NCBI GenBank assembly: GCA_013286985.1
Contig: JABDEQ010000019.1
Coordinates: 1-34,737 of the forward strand
DNA from: Bacteroidota bacterium
Lineage (GTDB): Bacteria > Bacteroidota > Bacteroidia > Sphingobacteriales > Sphingobacteriaceae
Direction: 5' to 3'
DNA: 34,737 nt
In this document: piece after piece, positions 17,237 through 24,830 of the stretch
Numbering within the stretch: position 1 is the first letter of the stretch
Layout of the letters: every line of letters starts with the position of its first letter
The notes under the pieces: generated by a model
What the model was told of the DNA's origin: nothing
Database searches by the model: none
Seen by the model: the letters and a program-made list of their open reading frames with translations, nothing else
Program-made: the position numbers and the translations under genes

Positions 17237-17346
17237 GGTTGATTAAGTTGATTAGGAGAGTGGTTGATTAAATTGTATTCCATTCAACCTAATCCAACTC
17301 AGTTTAATCTGTTCAACTCAATCAACCTAATTCAACCCAATCAACC
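17237..17346. repeat. Inverted arms of 9-10-base tandem units between the yqeY-like gene and the hydrolase
   Basis: The left arm has GGTTGATTA at 17237-17245 and 17262-17270 with AGTTGATTA between them. The right arm (17284-17346) is about seven units of the complementary type (TCAACCTAA, TCAACCCAA and variants). The arms can pair into a long imperfect hairpin with a short loop around 17272-17283. The right arm ends 3 bases before the stop codon of the yqeY-like gene. The rest of the gap to the hydrolase (17108-17236) is AT-rich with no visible gene. Confidence 0.85.
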
Positions 17347-17349
17347 AAT

Positions 17350-17799
17350 TTATCCCAACAGTTGCTTTACTACTTCCGATATGGTACGACCATCGGCCTG
17401 GCCCGCCAGCTCTTTGTTGGCAACGCCCATTACCTTGCCCATATCAGCTGCTGATGTTGCACCAACGCGGTTAATTAGCTCCTGCAAATAGCCTTCAATT
17501 TCAAACCGGGTCATTTGTTGTGGCAAATAAGGTTCAATCACCTTCATCTCGTCAATCTCTATCTGGTACAAATCCTCGCGGTTTTGAGTTTTGTATATCT
17601 CTGCCGATTCCTTACGCTGTTTTACCAATTTTTGTAGCACTTTAATTTCAGCTTCGTGCGTTAACTCTTCGGCGGCACCTTTTTCAGTACGCGCTAAAAG
17701 CAATGCCGACTTAATAGCCCGTAGGCCTCTTAAGCGGTCTGCCTGTTTGGCCAGCATAGCTTGTTTTATATCCTGGTCTATTTGGTTTATTAGTGACAT
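17350..17799 (-). CDS. GatB/YqeY domain protein
   Basis: The 149-residue protein matches the YqeY family, which resembles the tail domain of the GatB subunit of the tRNA-dependent amidotransferase. It has the typical LRGLRAIKSALL helix near the start, VLQKLVKQRKESAEIY in the middle and a C-terminal GKVMGVANKELAGQADGRTI (the G-x-x-D/E-G-R segment). A tRNA-linked role is inferred from the family and is unproven. It is flanked on both sides by intergenic tandem repeats, suggesting that it is its own transcription unit. Confidence 0.93.
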   Translation of the reverse strand: MSLINQIDQDIKQAMLAKQADRLRGLRAIKSALLLARTEKGAAEELTHEAEIKVLQKLVKQRKESAEIYKTQNREDLYQIEIDEMKVIEPYLPQQMTRFEIEGYLQELINRVGATSAADMGKVMGVANKELAGQADGRTISEVVKQLLG

Positions 17800-17808
17800 G
17801 TTTTTTAA

Positions 17809-17902
17809 ATTTCGGATTTAGGAAGTTCGATTTCGGAATTATTTTATTTGTTGCTTTTTAATTTCGGATTTCGAACGTTCTATTTCGGATTTAATTTTTT
17901 TA
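17809..17902. repeat. 21-base direct repeats between the SDR gene and the yqeY-like gene
   Basis: ATTTCGG occurs at 17809, 17830, 17861 and 17882, so there are two pairs, each spaced exactly 21 bases. The 21-base units starting at 17809 and 17861 agree over the first 11 bases and most of the rest. Unlike the other repeats of the window, the copies are in direct orientation. They lie immediately upstream of the yqeY-like start. Confidence 0.8.
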
Positions 17903-17921
17903 TTTATTATTTTTCGCTTTA

Positions 17922-18680
17922 CTATTTTCTGAAAATTGTGGATGCGTTGGCTTGTGCGGTGGGCATCACTATCATATCATTAATATTAACATGTGCCGGG
18001 CGTGATACTGCAAACCATATGGTTTCGGCTATATCATCGGCCACTAAAGGCTCAAAGCCTTCGTAAACTTTTTTAGCCCTATCCTTATCACCCTTAAATC
18101 TCACTTCCGAAAACTCTGTTTCTACGGCACCCGGATGTATGCCCGTAACCTTTATTCCATGTGGCAATAAATCAATACGCATTCCTTTATTTAACGCGTC
18201 AACTGCATGTTTAGTTGCACAGTAAACGTTGCCATTGGCATAAACTTCTTTACCGGCTATTGAGCCTATATTCACAATATGGCCATTCCCGTTAGTAATC
18301 ATCCAGTTGGCAACCACCTTGCTTACATACAGCAAGCCTTTAACATTGGTATCAATCATAGTATCCCAATCATCCAAACTGCCGTTTTGTATGGGGTCAA
18401 GCCCCTGGCTTAAGCCGGCATTGTTAATCAACACCGATACTTTTTTCCATTTAGCGGGCAAAGCCTCCAAATTAACAATCACCTGTTCACGGTCGCGCAC
18501 ATCAAATGTCGATACCGCTACCTCAACGTTATATTTAGTATTTAATTTTTTTGCCAGCTTTTCCAGCCTGTCTTCCCGGCGACCGGTAAGTATCAAATTA
18601 TAATGCTCACGGGCAAATAAATGAGCACAAGCTTCACCTATTCCCGAGGTGGCGCCTGTTATTAATGCAATTTTAGCCAT
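17922..18680 (-). CDS. Short-chain dehydrogenase/reductase (classical SDR, YdfG-like)
   Basis: The 252-residue protein is a classical SDR: TGATSGIG at 8-15 binds the nucleotide, NNAG at 86-89 stabilises the sheet, and Ser140, Tyr153 and Lys157 (YCATK) form the catalytic set. The phrase GHIVNIGSIAGKEVYANGNV is close to the YdfG-type 3-hydroxy acid/serine dehydrogenases, which prefer NADP+. RREDR after the second strand fits NADP binding. The substrate is inferred only at the level of small hydroxy acids or aldehydes. Repeats separate it from the yqeY-like gene downstream. Confidence 0.92.
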   Translation of the reverse strand: MAKIALITGATSGIGEACAHLFAREHYNLILTGRREDRLEKLAKKLNTKYNVEVAVSTFDVRDREQVIVNLEALPAKWKKVSVLINNAGLSQGLDPIQNGSLDDWDTMIDTNVKGLLYVSKVVANWMITNGNGHIVNIGSIAGKEVYANGNVYCATKHAVDALNKGMRIDLLPHGIKVTGIHPGAVETEFSEVRFKGDKDRAKKVYEGFEPLVADDIAETIWFAVSRPAHVNINDMIVMPTAQANASTIFRK

Positions 18681-18825
18681 AGATAGGTAACTATTGCAGC
18701 GAAATTATGTTTTTTCGTTGGAATAACTTGTCATTTATTGGCAATGAAAGCTATTTATATTTTTGCGGGAGCGGTACTGTGCCGCTTATGTGGTATGTGT
18801 TAGGATGAATAGTGGACTTACCCCC

Positions 18826-19569
18826 CTACTCAAATAACAAACTAAACATTATAGTATGTAAAGATAGTTTGCTTATTGGTGCCGAAAATGGCTGTTGCTC
18901 TGGCACCAGCACGTTGCCAAACGAGTTGGATATTTTTATTTCGGGCGATAGTTTGAAGAATTCAAAATAAAAATCAAAACCAAGACCAGCCTCGTACGAG
19001 CCATAACCAGTGCTGGTTTTCACCAGTTTTTGCAGCGGATCGTCATTAGCATCATCGGCCTGACCTTTGCCAATTTGTTCCGAATATTTTACACCACCCA
19101 AAATATAAGCCCTAAAATTGCCTACCCTGTCAGACTTCAGCTTAAACGACAGCGGGAAATCAACAATAGTGGGCTGCATTTGCTTAGTTACATTTTCTGT
19201 TGGATCGGCATAAGTATAGGTAATGGAGCGATCGCCAAAAACCAGCGAAGGTGTACTACGGATTTCGAGGTGATCATTGAGGCTGTAACGGGTTATAAAC
19301 CCTATGGCGAAACCGGGCAATTTATTGGAGCTGATACTGTTCAGCGAATCGGTAATATTTTTACCGGAGCCCGGATCATAATAAGGCGAGCGCCAGTTTG
19401 TTTTTTTTACAATTTTATAATTATTGGTAACGTACGAAAAGGTAAAACCAAAGCTAAGGTCGGTTTGATCGGCCCCACCACCCCATGCAGGTACTACAAC
19501 TTCCTGCGCGAGCAGGAAATTACTGCAAAACAAAATTAAAATAATGGTTAGGTAGCCGTTTTTTATCAT
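18826..19569 (-). CDS. porT: PorT-family outer-membrane barrel protein (type IX secretion component)
   Basis: PorT is needed for type IX protein secretion and gliding-related export in Bacteroidota. The 247-residue protein has a signal peptide (ending NFLLAQ), strands consistent with an outer-membrane barrel, and ends in FSLLFE. Its position directly after ubiE, with a four-base overlap of stop and start, is the arrangement commonly seen for porT. The family call rests on size, barrel pattern and this synteny. A generic PorT-like barrel without a secretion role remains possible. No other T9SS gene is in the window except the GldF/GldG frame. Confidence 0.75.
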   Translation of the reverse strand: MIKNGYLTIILILFCSNFLLAQEVVVPAWGGGADQTDLSFGFTFSYVTNNYKIVKKTNWRSPYYDPGSGKNITDSLNSISSNKLPGFAIGFITRYSLNDHLEIRSTPSLVFGDRSITYTYADPTENVTKQMQPTIVDFPLSFKLKSDRVGNFRAYILGGVKYSEQIGKGQADDANDDPLQKLVKTSTGYGSYEAGLGFDFYFEFFKLSPEIKISNSFGNVLVPEQQPFSAPISKLSLHTIMFSLLFE

Positions 19570-20297
19570 TTAATGCCAGTGTATATTGAACAGATACCAA
19601 ACGCCAGCGGCCTGCATTTGGTATTTTTAAAACCTACTTTATCCATCAGTGCAGTAAACTTTTCGCCATCCGGAAAAGCAGCTACCGATTCGGGAAGATA
19701 CGTATAAGCCCTTGAATCTTTGGAAAATAATTTACCAATGCCAGGCGTAATATAATTAAAATAGAATTTGTACAGCTGCTTAACCGGGAAAACCTTGGGT
19801 TTTGAAAACTCCAGCACCACCGCTTTTCCGCCTTTTTTTAACACCCGTTGAATATCAGCCAAACCTTTTTCCAGGTGCTCAAAATTACGCACACCATAAG
19901 CCACCGTTACCGCATCAAACTGGTTATCGCTAAAAGGAAGTTTCTCTGAGTCGCCAAGTTTTATTTCAAACTTATCACCCATACGGCGCTTATTTATTTT
20001 TTGCTGCGCGATATCCAGCATCCCCTGTGAAATATCAACCCCAATAATTTTTTCGGGCTTTAAGATTGATAAGGCTTCAAACGCAAAATCGCCCGTTCCG
20101 GTTGCAACATCCAATATTAATTTAGGCTGATTTTTTTTGAGCTCGTTAATGGCTTTTTTGCGCCATATAATATCAATCCCCAGTGATAAAAAGTGATTTA
20201 AAAAATCGTAAGTTTTAGAAATATTGTTGAACATGTCGGCTACCTGTTCTTTTTTGGTAGCCTGCTCGTTTTGGTAGGGTGTTACTATTTTACTCAT
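19566..20297 (-). CDS. ubiE: Demethylmenaquinone methyltransferase
   Basis: UbiE/MenG methylates demethylmenaquinone with S-adenosylmethionine, the last step of menaquinone synthesis. The 243-residue protein has the SAM motif LDVATGTGDFAFEA (62-75), the family-specific YGVRNFEHLEKGL and VLEFSKPKVFP, and ends in a segment with GICSIYTG. Bacteroidota use menaquinone, so the menG role is the likely one. The start follows a TATCTTTG promoter box by about 10 bases. It overlaps porT by four bases, so quinone synthesis and the PorT barrel are translationally coupled. Confidence 0.95.
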   Translation of the reverse strand: MSKIVTPYQNEQATKKEQVADMFNNISKTYDFLNHFLSLGIDIIWRKKAINELKKNQPKLILDVATGTGDFAFEALSILKPEKIIGVDISQGMLDIAQQKINKRRMGDKFEIKLGDSEKLPFSDNQFDAVTVAYGVRNFEHLEKGLADIQRVLKKGGKAVVLEFSKPKVFPVKQLYKFYFNYITPGIGKLFSKDSRAYTYLPESVAAFPDGEKFTALMDKVGFKNTKCRPLAFGICSIYTGIK

Positions 20298-20307
20298 ACT
20301 TATGAGG

Positions 20308-20315
20308 CAAAGATA
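20308..20315 (-). promoter_or_regulatory. Candidate -7 promoter box for ubiE-porT
   Basis: The minus strand reads TATCTTTG, a perfect TAnnTTTG, 10 bases before the ubiE start codon. The same octamer precedes engB. A -33 element is not clear. Confidence 0.5.
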
Positions 20316-20429
20316 GTTATTTGAACGGCTGATTTAGGGTGCTGGCTTCCCGATTTATTTGCCACTTGCCGCGCCGTGATTATTAGCCCGGTTATTACAC
20401 CTTCAAAGCCCCCATTGCCTGTCAAAATA

Positions 20430-21401
20430 TTACATTACAATTACCAGTCTTTTACCGGCGGCAATATGTTCGTGCCACGCCATTTCAACATCTTTTAACG
20501 GCCGGGTAACGGTTTCTATTTTCAGCTTACCCAGGGCCGAAAGCTGCAACATCTCGGGTAAAATTTCTGAATTCAACTTTTCCATAGCATCTGCCTGCAC
20601 ACTGCCAAACCCCGATCCCAACAACTCAATAGCCGTACTTCTTAATATATTGCTCGATACCTTAATTTCATCGCCTGCCATTGAACCAACGGTAACAAAG
20701 CGCACTATGGGGGTAATATTGTGCAAGCCGCCGCCTTTTAACGCATTAATAATTAACTCGGCCGGGTGCCCCCAGGTATAATCAATAACACTGCTGATAG
20801 TACTGCTGCTGTGAATTTCCTTTATCTGCTTAATGATGGTTTCGTCATCGTCCTTCAGCGAAATAACTTCGTCGGCTCCTAATTTCAGCAATAACTTTAA
20901 CGACTCCGGGTTACGACCGGTAGCTATCACCTTTTTGGCGCCGTAATATTTGGCAATTTGTACTGCCGCCTGCCCGGTAACACCGGTTGCACCGTTAATT
21001 AGCACCGTATCGCCTATTTTTATCTGTGCCCGGTATTTAAGGGCCAGGGCAGCACCCATAATAGCATTGGGTAGTGCCGAAGCAGTAACATCATCAATCC
21101 CATCGGGCAAAACGGTATATTGATTTTTATTGATCAGCGCTTTTTCAGCTATCATGCCGGCAATACCAATGGCATATACACGTGTACCGTCTTCCAATAC
21201 ACCAACACCATCAACACCAACCACAGTAGGCAAATTGGTATGGCTGGCATAATGGCTCCCGCTAGCTCGCCCCTTATCAAAATTTTTAACAGACGCTGCC
21301 TTAACGGCAATTAAAATCTGATCATCATTTTGCGGAACAGGTACTGCAAAATCTTCATATTTAGGGGCGGTGCCCAACTGATGTAATACGGCTGCTTTCA
21401 T
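20430..21401 (-). CDS. Quinone-oxidoreductase-like NAD(P)-dependent alcohol dehydrogenase (MDR superfamily)
   Basis: The 323-residue protein belongs to the medium-chain dehydrogenase/reductase superfamily. A GroES-like start (KAAVLHQLGTAPKYEDFAVP) precedes a Rossmann domain with NGATGVTGQAAVQIAKYYGA (136-155). TGR(N) after the second strand suggests NADPH. No catalytic zinc ligands (GHE, or Cys/His at the usual positions) and no four-cysteine structural zinc loop are visible, which fits the zinc-free quinone oxidoreductase branch. It lies upstream of ubiE on the same strand, 132 bases away, but ubiE has its own promoter box. Confidence 0.9.
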   Translation of the reverse strand: MKAAVLHQLGTAPKYEDFAVPVPQNDDQILIAVKAASVKNFDKGRASGSHYASHTNLPTVVGVDGVGVLEDGTRVYAIGIAGMIAEKALINKNQYTVLPDGIDDVTASALPNAIMGAALALKYRAQIKIGDTVLINGATGVTGQAAVQIAKYYGAKKVIATGRNPESLKLLLKLGADEVISLKDDDETIIKQIKEIHSSSTISSVIDYTWGHPAELIINALKGGGLHNITPIVRFVTVGSMAGDEIKVSSNILRSTAIELLGSGFGSVQADAMEKLNSEILPEMLQLSALGKLKIETVTRPLKDVEMAWHEHIAAGKRLVIVM

Positions 21402-21418
21402 TAGTGTTTGCTTTTTAT

Positions 21419-21426
21419 CAAATGTA
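21419..21426 (-). promoter_or_regulatory. Candidate -7 promoter box for the quinone-oxidoreductase-like gene
   Basis: The minus strand reads TACATTTG, matching TAnnTTTG, 17 bases before the start codon. No convincing -33 element was found. Confidence 0.45.
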
Positions 21427-21522
21427 TTTGTTTCTTATTTGTCCGAACAGAACTTTCCCTGGCATAAAAACAATTTGCCTATTCATCAAAATTAAAAAAT
21501 TCATATTACAGTGTTTGATAAA

Positions 21523-22386
21523 CTAACTGCACACCTTCAAGCCTATAGTCAATATCGCAACGCTCCCAAAACAAAGGATAGAGAAAATATTGCTAATAAT
21601 TACGCGATATTTATTTTCGGGTTTGTATTTAAAAAACCACAGCGTAAATACAGAAAAAAGTCTGTGCCGCAGCTCACCAGGCTCATATAGTTTAAACTTA
21701 AAATGATTGCCAAAAGACGAATAATTGGTTTCATTCTCTATATTGTATATTTGATAATTTATTAGAACCCTAAAGATCATCAACACAACCAAAATTGGAA
21801 CTAGGATAGAAAAATTTTCTATATAAAATCCAAAAAGAGGCATATTAACAATAGTGACAGGCTTTCCGCTTGAGTAGTCGATTTTTTTTACGATATAATA
21901 TTCTTTGCCTAAACTAACTTCCTTCGTTTCATTTAAAAGCTTTCCGCTTTTAGAATATTTTTTTGACTCTCCAAAATCATTACCATCAATATAAACAGAA
22001 GTAAAATAATTGCCTAAACTGTCTGTAGTAATCCACAAACCTTGTTGTATGCAACTACTATCCGTCCTGTTAGCTATTTTGCCATTTATTTTCTCGAATC
22101 TCGGGCATGGGTCTTCATAAAATGTGTCAGATTTAATATGAGTTACACCTCCTTCCCGCGTTGTATCATATGAAATAATCATTTTAGGCTTCAAAGGCAA
22201 AGTATCTTTACCCACTATCATATAACTCTGCCCAGACGCTGAATTGCAAAACAAAAGAATTACAAGAATAAAAGACGTTGTTAATTGCTTGTGACCGGTT
22301 ATCTGTCTAATCAATTTGTTAAAATTACCTGGCACCCAATATATCGAATTTTCTAAAAAAACCGAGGCAATCCATAAATTCAGCAA
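21523..22386 (-). CDS. Unrecognised exported membrane protein
   Basis: No family was recognised. The product (up to 287 residues) has a strongly hydrophobic signal-like stretch (TTSFILVILLFCNSASGQ), a polar domain of about 120 residues with VGKDTLPLKPK and repeated DSLGNYFTS- and GKLLNET-like phrases, and two C-terminal membrane helices (ILVPILVVLMIFRVLINYQI and the last 25 residues). The phrases resemble the short repeats of MORN/toxin-antitoxin WG-type proteins, but only loosely. The longest start is TTG; a GTG at codon 18 or a TTG at codon 25 (22314) would give a more normal signal peptide. The gene is visibly more AT-rich than its neighbours, which suggests acquisition. Confidence 0.7.
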   Translation of the reverse strand: MLNLWIASVFLENSIYWVPGNFNKLIRQITGHKQLTTSFILVILLFCNSASGQSYMIVGKDTLPLKPKMIISYDTTREGGVTHIKSDTFYEDPCPRFEKINGKIANRTDSSCIQQGLWITTDSLGNYFTSVYIDGNDFGESKKYSKSGKLLNETKEVSLGKEYYIVKKIDYSSGKPVTIVNMPLFGFYIENFSILVPILVVLMIFRVLINYQIYNIENETNYSSFGNHFKFKLYEPGELRHRLFSVFTLWFFKYKPENKYRVIISNIFSILCFGSVAILTIGLKVCS

Positions 22387-22410
22387 ATCAAGATTCAGAA
22401 AAACTATAGG

Positions 22411-22899
22411 TCAGACAAGCTCTCCCAATAAACCCTCAATATCCAACCGGCGGGTAAACATGGTTAGCTCACCATTTTCATCCAGCGGCCATAGCTCGCG
22501 CGGCCTGTCCCAATATAGCTCAACTCCGTTTTTGTCAGGGTCATCCAAATAAATAGCTTCCGAAACGCCGTGATCTGAAGCTCCGGTTATGGGGTATTTG
22601 GCATCTATCAATCGTTGCAGAATAGCTGCCAGATCTTTTCTTTCAGGATAAAGTATAGCAGTATGAAACAAACCCGGTGCATATTCCGGTGCGGGTGGCG
22701 CACCCTTGCTTTGCCAGGTGTTTAAACCGATATGATGGTGATAACCACCGGCCGATATAAACGCCGCCTGATCGCCATACAACAACATCTTATCAAAGCC
22801 CAGCAAACCACTATAAAAATCAAGGGATTTTTGCAGGTTGCTCACCTTTAAATGCACGTGGCCAATACGTGTTTGAGCTGGTATTTTATATTGATCCAT
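22411..22899 (-). CDS. VOC-superfamily protein (glyoxalase / catechol-2,3-dioxygenase-like)
   Basis: The 162-residue protein has two beta-alpha-beta-beta-beta modules of the vicinal oxygen chelate fold: IGHVHLKVSNLQKSLDFYSG at 12-31 and a second module from about 77 (LFHTAILYPERKDLAAILQR). Candidate metal ligands are His14 or His16, His56 in HHHIGLN, and Glu127 in GVELYWDRP. The pattern resembles the CatE-type extradiol dioxygenases and related lyases. No substrate can be named. It starts below two overlapping promoter boxes, and the unrecognised membrane gene follows closely (24 bases). Confidence 0.9.
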   Translation of the reverse strand: MDQYKIPAQTRIGHVHLKVSNLQKSLDFYSGLLGFDKMLLYGDQAAFISAGGYHHHIGLNTWQSKGAPPAPEYAPGLFHTAILYPERKDLAAILQRLIDAKYPITGASDHGVSEAIYLDDPDKNGVELYWDRPRELWPLDENGELTMFTRRLDIEGLLGELV

Positions 22900-22918
22900 A
22901 AATTACATGTTTAAACAT

Positions 22919-22934
22919 CAAATTTACAAAAGTA
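22919..22934 (-). promoter_or_regulatory. Two adjacent -7 promoter boxes for the VOC gene
   Basis: On the minus strand TACTTTTG (22927-22934) is followed directly by TAAATTTG (22919-22926). Both fit TAnnTTTG. The VOC start lies 20 bases beyond. Which one is used cannot be told. Confidence 0.45.
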
Positions 22935-22976
22935 TTGAGCCGGTATTGTGTAATAATTGTAAAATAAATACGCTGG

Positions 22977-23180
22977 TCAGCGTTGCAACCGGTCATTATA
23001 CAATATAGTGCTATTTTTATTTTCATCAGCTTCTTTTAGTTCGGTTTTTATTTCAATTGAATTATCTTTTCTTCTGCTTCCAGGAACCGGCACGCCACCG
23101 GCTATGCTGATTCCAAAGCATGCAAGAGTAATAAGCATCACCATGCCTGCAACCCGCAGCATTTTTTTTAATTGCTTCAC
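22977..23180 (-). CDS. Small membrane or secreted peptide (67 residues), unrecognised family
   Basis: The frame encodes a basic start (MKQLKKMLR), one hydrophobic helix (VAGMVMLITLACFGISIAGG), then GVPVPGSRRKDNSIEIKTEL and a polar tail. It begins with GTG; an ATG at codon 7 is the alternative. The helix could be a membrane anchor or an uncleaved signal, with the GGVPVPGSRRK stretch just outside the membrane. This shape (short helix, proline-containing GGVP segment, double arginine, acidic/basic tail) looks conserved-protein-like rather than random, but no function can be named. It is the third gene of the AT-rich patch. Confidence 0.55.
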   Translation of the reverse strand: MKQLKKMLRVAGMVMLITLACFGISIAGGVPVPGSRRKDNSIEIKTELKEADENKNSTILYNDRLQR

Positions 23181-23284
23181 GCCTGTTAAATATTAAATAG
23201 CCATGCCAGAAAAAACCCGGCAAAGCTTTTTTGATAAAATGAATAAATTGGATTACCGCAATTGCGGTTAAGTGAAATGGGAGA

Positions 23285-23683
23285 TTAACTCAAAATTGGA
23301 TGAGCATCGTTTTTGCCGCTTTGAGGAATTGTTTTACCGCGGCGAAAGTTAGATAGGTGTGATTTTGATAAAATTGATACGGGGTGCAGCTTCAAACTAA
23401 CATAAGCAAGTTTGCTGTGGAATTTACTTATGTTTAAGACCCCGACTGACAAAAATCCGGCAGCGAGCTGTTTGCAATTCGTTGTTGACTTAACCGGATA
23501 TTGAAAACCATGAATTGCCCTTGAATTTGCGTAACTAACCCAGGTTGTTTGTACAACTGCAGGCCCGCGCTGAGAAGATACCACCAGATTGGAAAAAGCA
23601 AAAAAACCAAGCAAAAAAATTGCGGCGCACATTATTTTCTTGCAGCTGTTTTTAAAACTATACCTACCCGGCAATTGCATCAT
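23285..23683 (-). CDS. Hypothetical secreted protein (132 residues)
   Basis: No family was recognised. A plausible signal peptide (CKKIMCAAIFLLGFFAFSNL, then VVSSQ) is followed by about 95 residues with no obvious domain, one further cysteine and a basic C-terminus. The start overlaps the region just upstream of the engB promoter, making a divergent pair with 71 bases between starts. It may be a real orphan gene. The signal peptide argues for this, while the lack of any motif and the irregular composition of the second half argue against it. Confidence 0.45.
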   Translation of the reverse strand: MMQLPGRYSFKNSCKKIMCAAIFLLGFFAFSNLVVSSQRGPAVVQTTWVSYANSRAIHGFQYPVKSTTNCKQLAAGFLSVGVLNISKFHSKLAYVSLKLHPVSILSKSHLSNFRRGKTIPQSGKNDAHPILS

Positions 23684-23742
23684 GAAGCCAAGTTACAAAG
23701 AATAGTTAAATCTAAATGTTACAAATTCTCACATCTTACCTT

Positions 23743-23750
23743 TATCTTTG
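23743..23750 (+). promoter_or_regulatory. -7 promoter box that fixes the engB start
   Basis: TATCTTTG matches TAnnTTTG and lies 4 bases before the ATG at 23755. It falls inside the longer reading frame that begins at 23716, so the upstream ATG is unlikely to be used. The leader would be nearly absent. Confidence 0.55.
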
Positions 23751-23754
23751 CCAA

Positions 23755-24372
23755 ATGATCGTAAAATCAGCCGAATTTATTTGCAGTAATACCCAAATAT
23801 CAAAATTACCGCCTCCTGTAAAGGCAGAATATGCTTTCATAGGGCGGTCAAATGTGGGTAAATCGTCGCTTATAAATATGCTGGCCGGTAAAAAAGGACT
23901 GGCAAAAACATCGCAAACACCCGGTAAAACACAACTTATCAATCATTTTTTAATTAATGATAGCTGGTATATTGTTGATTTACCCGGATACGGATATGCC
24001 CGGGCCTCCAAAACTAAAAAGGCCGACTGGAACAAATTCATTCATACCTATTTAGATAAGCGCGAAAGCCTGCAATGTGTAATGGTGCTGATTGACAGCA
24101 GGCTGGAGCCACAAAAAATAGACCTGGAGTTTTGTAACTGGCTGGGCGAAAAAGGGCTGGCTTTTGTTTTGATATTTACCAAGGCCGATAAGCAATCAAG
24201 CGTTAAAACGGATCAATGCGTGGCGCAATTTAAAAAAGCGTTATCACAAACGTTTGATGAGTTTCCGCAGTATTTTATCACCTCGTCCGAAACGCAGTTA
24301 GGGCACGATGAGGTATTAAACTTTATAGGTGAAGTAAATAAGCATTTTGTAATACCAACCATAAACATTTAA
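23755..24372 (+). CDS. engB: Ribosome biogenesis GTP-binding protein EngB/YsxC
   Basis: EngB is an essential GTPase needed for 50S ribosomal subunit assembly. The 205-residue protein has G1 GRSNVGKSS (30-38), the G2 threonine in TSQTPGKTQ, G3 DLPGYG (75-80) and G4 TKAD (142-145), then an SSE-type G5. The start at 23755 gives MIVKSAEFIC, the usual N-terminus. The frame is open 13 codons further upstream, but that extension covers the promoter box. The OsmC gene follows 15 bases after the stop and is probably co-transcribed. Confidence 0.96.
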   Translation: MIVKSAEFICSNTQISKLPPPVKAEYAFIGRSNVGKSSLINMLAGKKGLAKTSQTPGKTQLINHFLINDSWYIVDLPGYGYARASKTKKADWNKFIHTYLDKRESLQCVMVLIDSRLEPQKIDLEFCNWLGEKGLAFVLIFTKADKQSSVKTDQCVAQFKKALSQTFDEFPQYFITSSETQLGHDEVLNFIGEVNKHFVIPTINI

Positions 24373-24387
24373 CCAAAAAACAAATCT

Positions 24388-24807
24388 ATGAAACGTACAG
24401 CGCATGCCCATTGGAACGGCACTTTAACCGAAGGAAAAGGTGAAATTACTACCCAAAGCACTATTTTAAACAAAACCCAGTATTCATTTAAAACTCGTTT
24501 TGCCGATGGTATCGGTACAAACCCCGAAGAGCTGTTAGCGGCTGCCCACGCAGGCTGTTTTACTATGGCTGTTGGTGCGGTTTTAACGCAGGCGGGTTTT
24601 ACACCAAATGATTTAAGCACCGATGCTATTTTAGATCTGGATATGGTTGCCCTTAGCGTTACCGGTATCCAACTTAATCTTACTGCATCAGCTATTGACG
24701 GTGTAAGCGAAGAAAAATTTAACGAAATTGCTGAAGGTGCAAAAGCAAATTGCATTATTTCAAAAGCACTAAGCGTGCCTATTACGCTAACTGTGAAATA
24801 TGCATAA
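24388..24807 (+). CDS. OsmC-family peroxiredoxin
   Basis: OsmC proteins reduce organic hydroperoxides with a pair of cysteines. The 139-residue protein has both: Cys57 in AAHAGCFTMAVGAVL and Cys122 in KANCIISKALSVPI. The start RTAHAHWNGTLTEGKGEI and NPEELLAAAHAGC are typical of the OsmC (not Ohr) branch. It follows engB closely and ends before a strong hairpin, so the two form one transcript. A complementary-strand frame over this gene is a shadow. Confidence 0.95.
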   Translation: MKRTAHAHWNGTLTEGKGEITTQSTILNKTQYSFKTRFADGIGTNPEELLAAAHAGCFTMAVGAVLTQAGFTPNDLSTDAILDLDMVALSVTGIQLNLTASAIDGVSEEKFNEIAEGAKANCIISKALSVPITLTVKYA

Positions 24808-24830
24808 TTTGTTGTAGCGAGAAAATTAAC

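Noticed and set aside
15597..17346. Repeats resembling a CRISPR array
   Set aside because: Units are 7-15 bases and lie directly next to each other, with no unique spacers of constant length and no cas genes.
19030..19539. 169-codon plus-strand frame opposite porT
   Set aside because: It is antisense to porT, has no recognisable family and no promoter, and its composition follows from the porT codons.
23716..23754. Longer N-terminus for EngB (13 extra residues)
   Set aside because: The extension covers the TATCTTTG promoter box, and MIVKSAEF is the usual EngB start.
24369..24755. 128-codon minus-strand frame opposite the OsmC gene
   Set aside because: The OsmC protein has both catalytic cysteines and typical length, so the antisense frame is a shadow.
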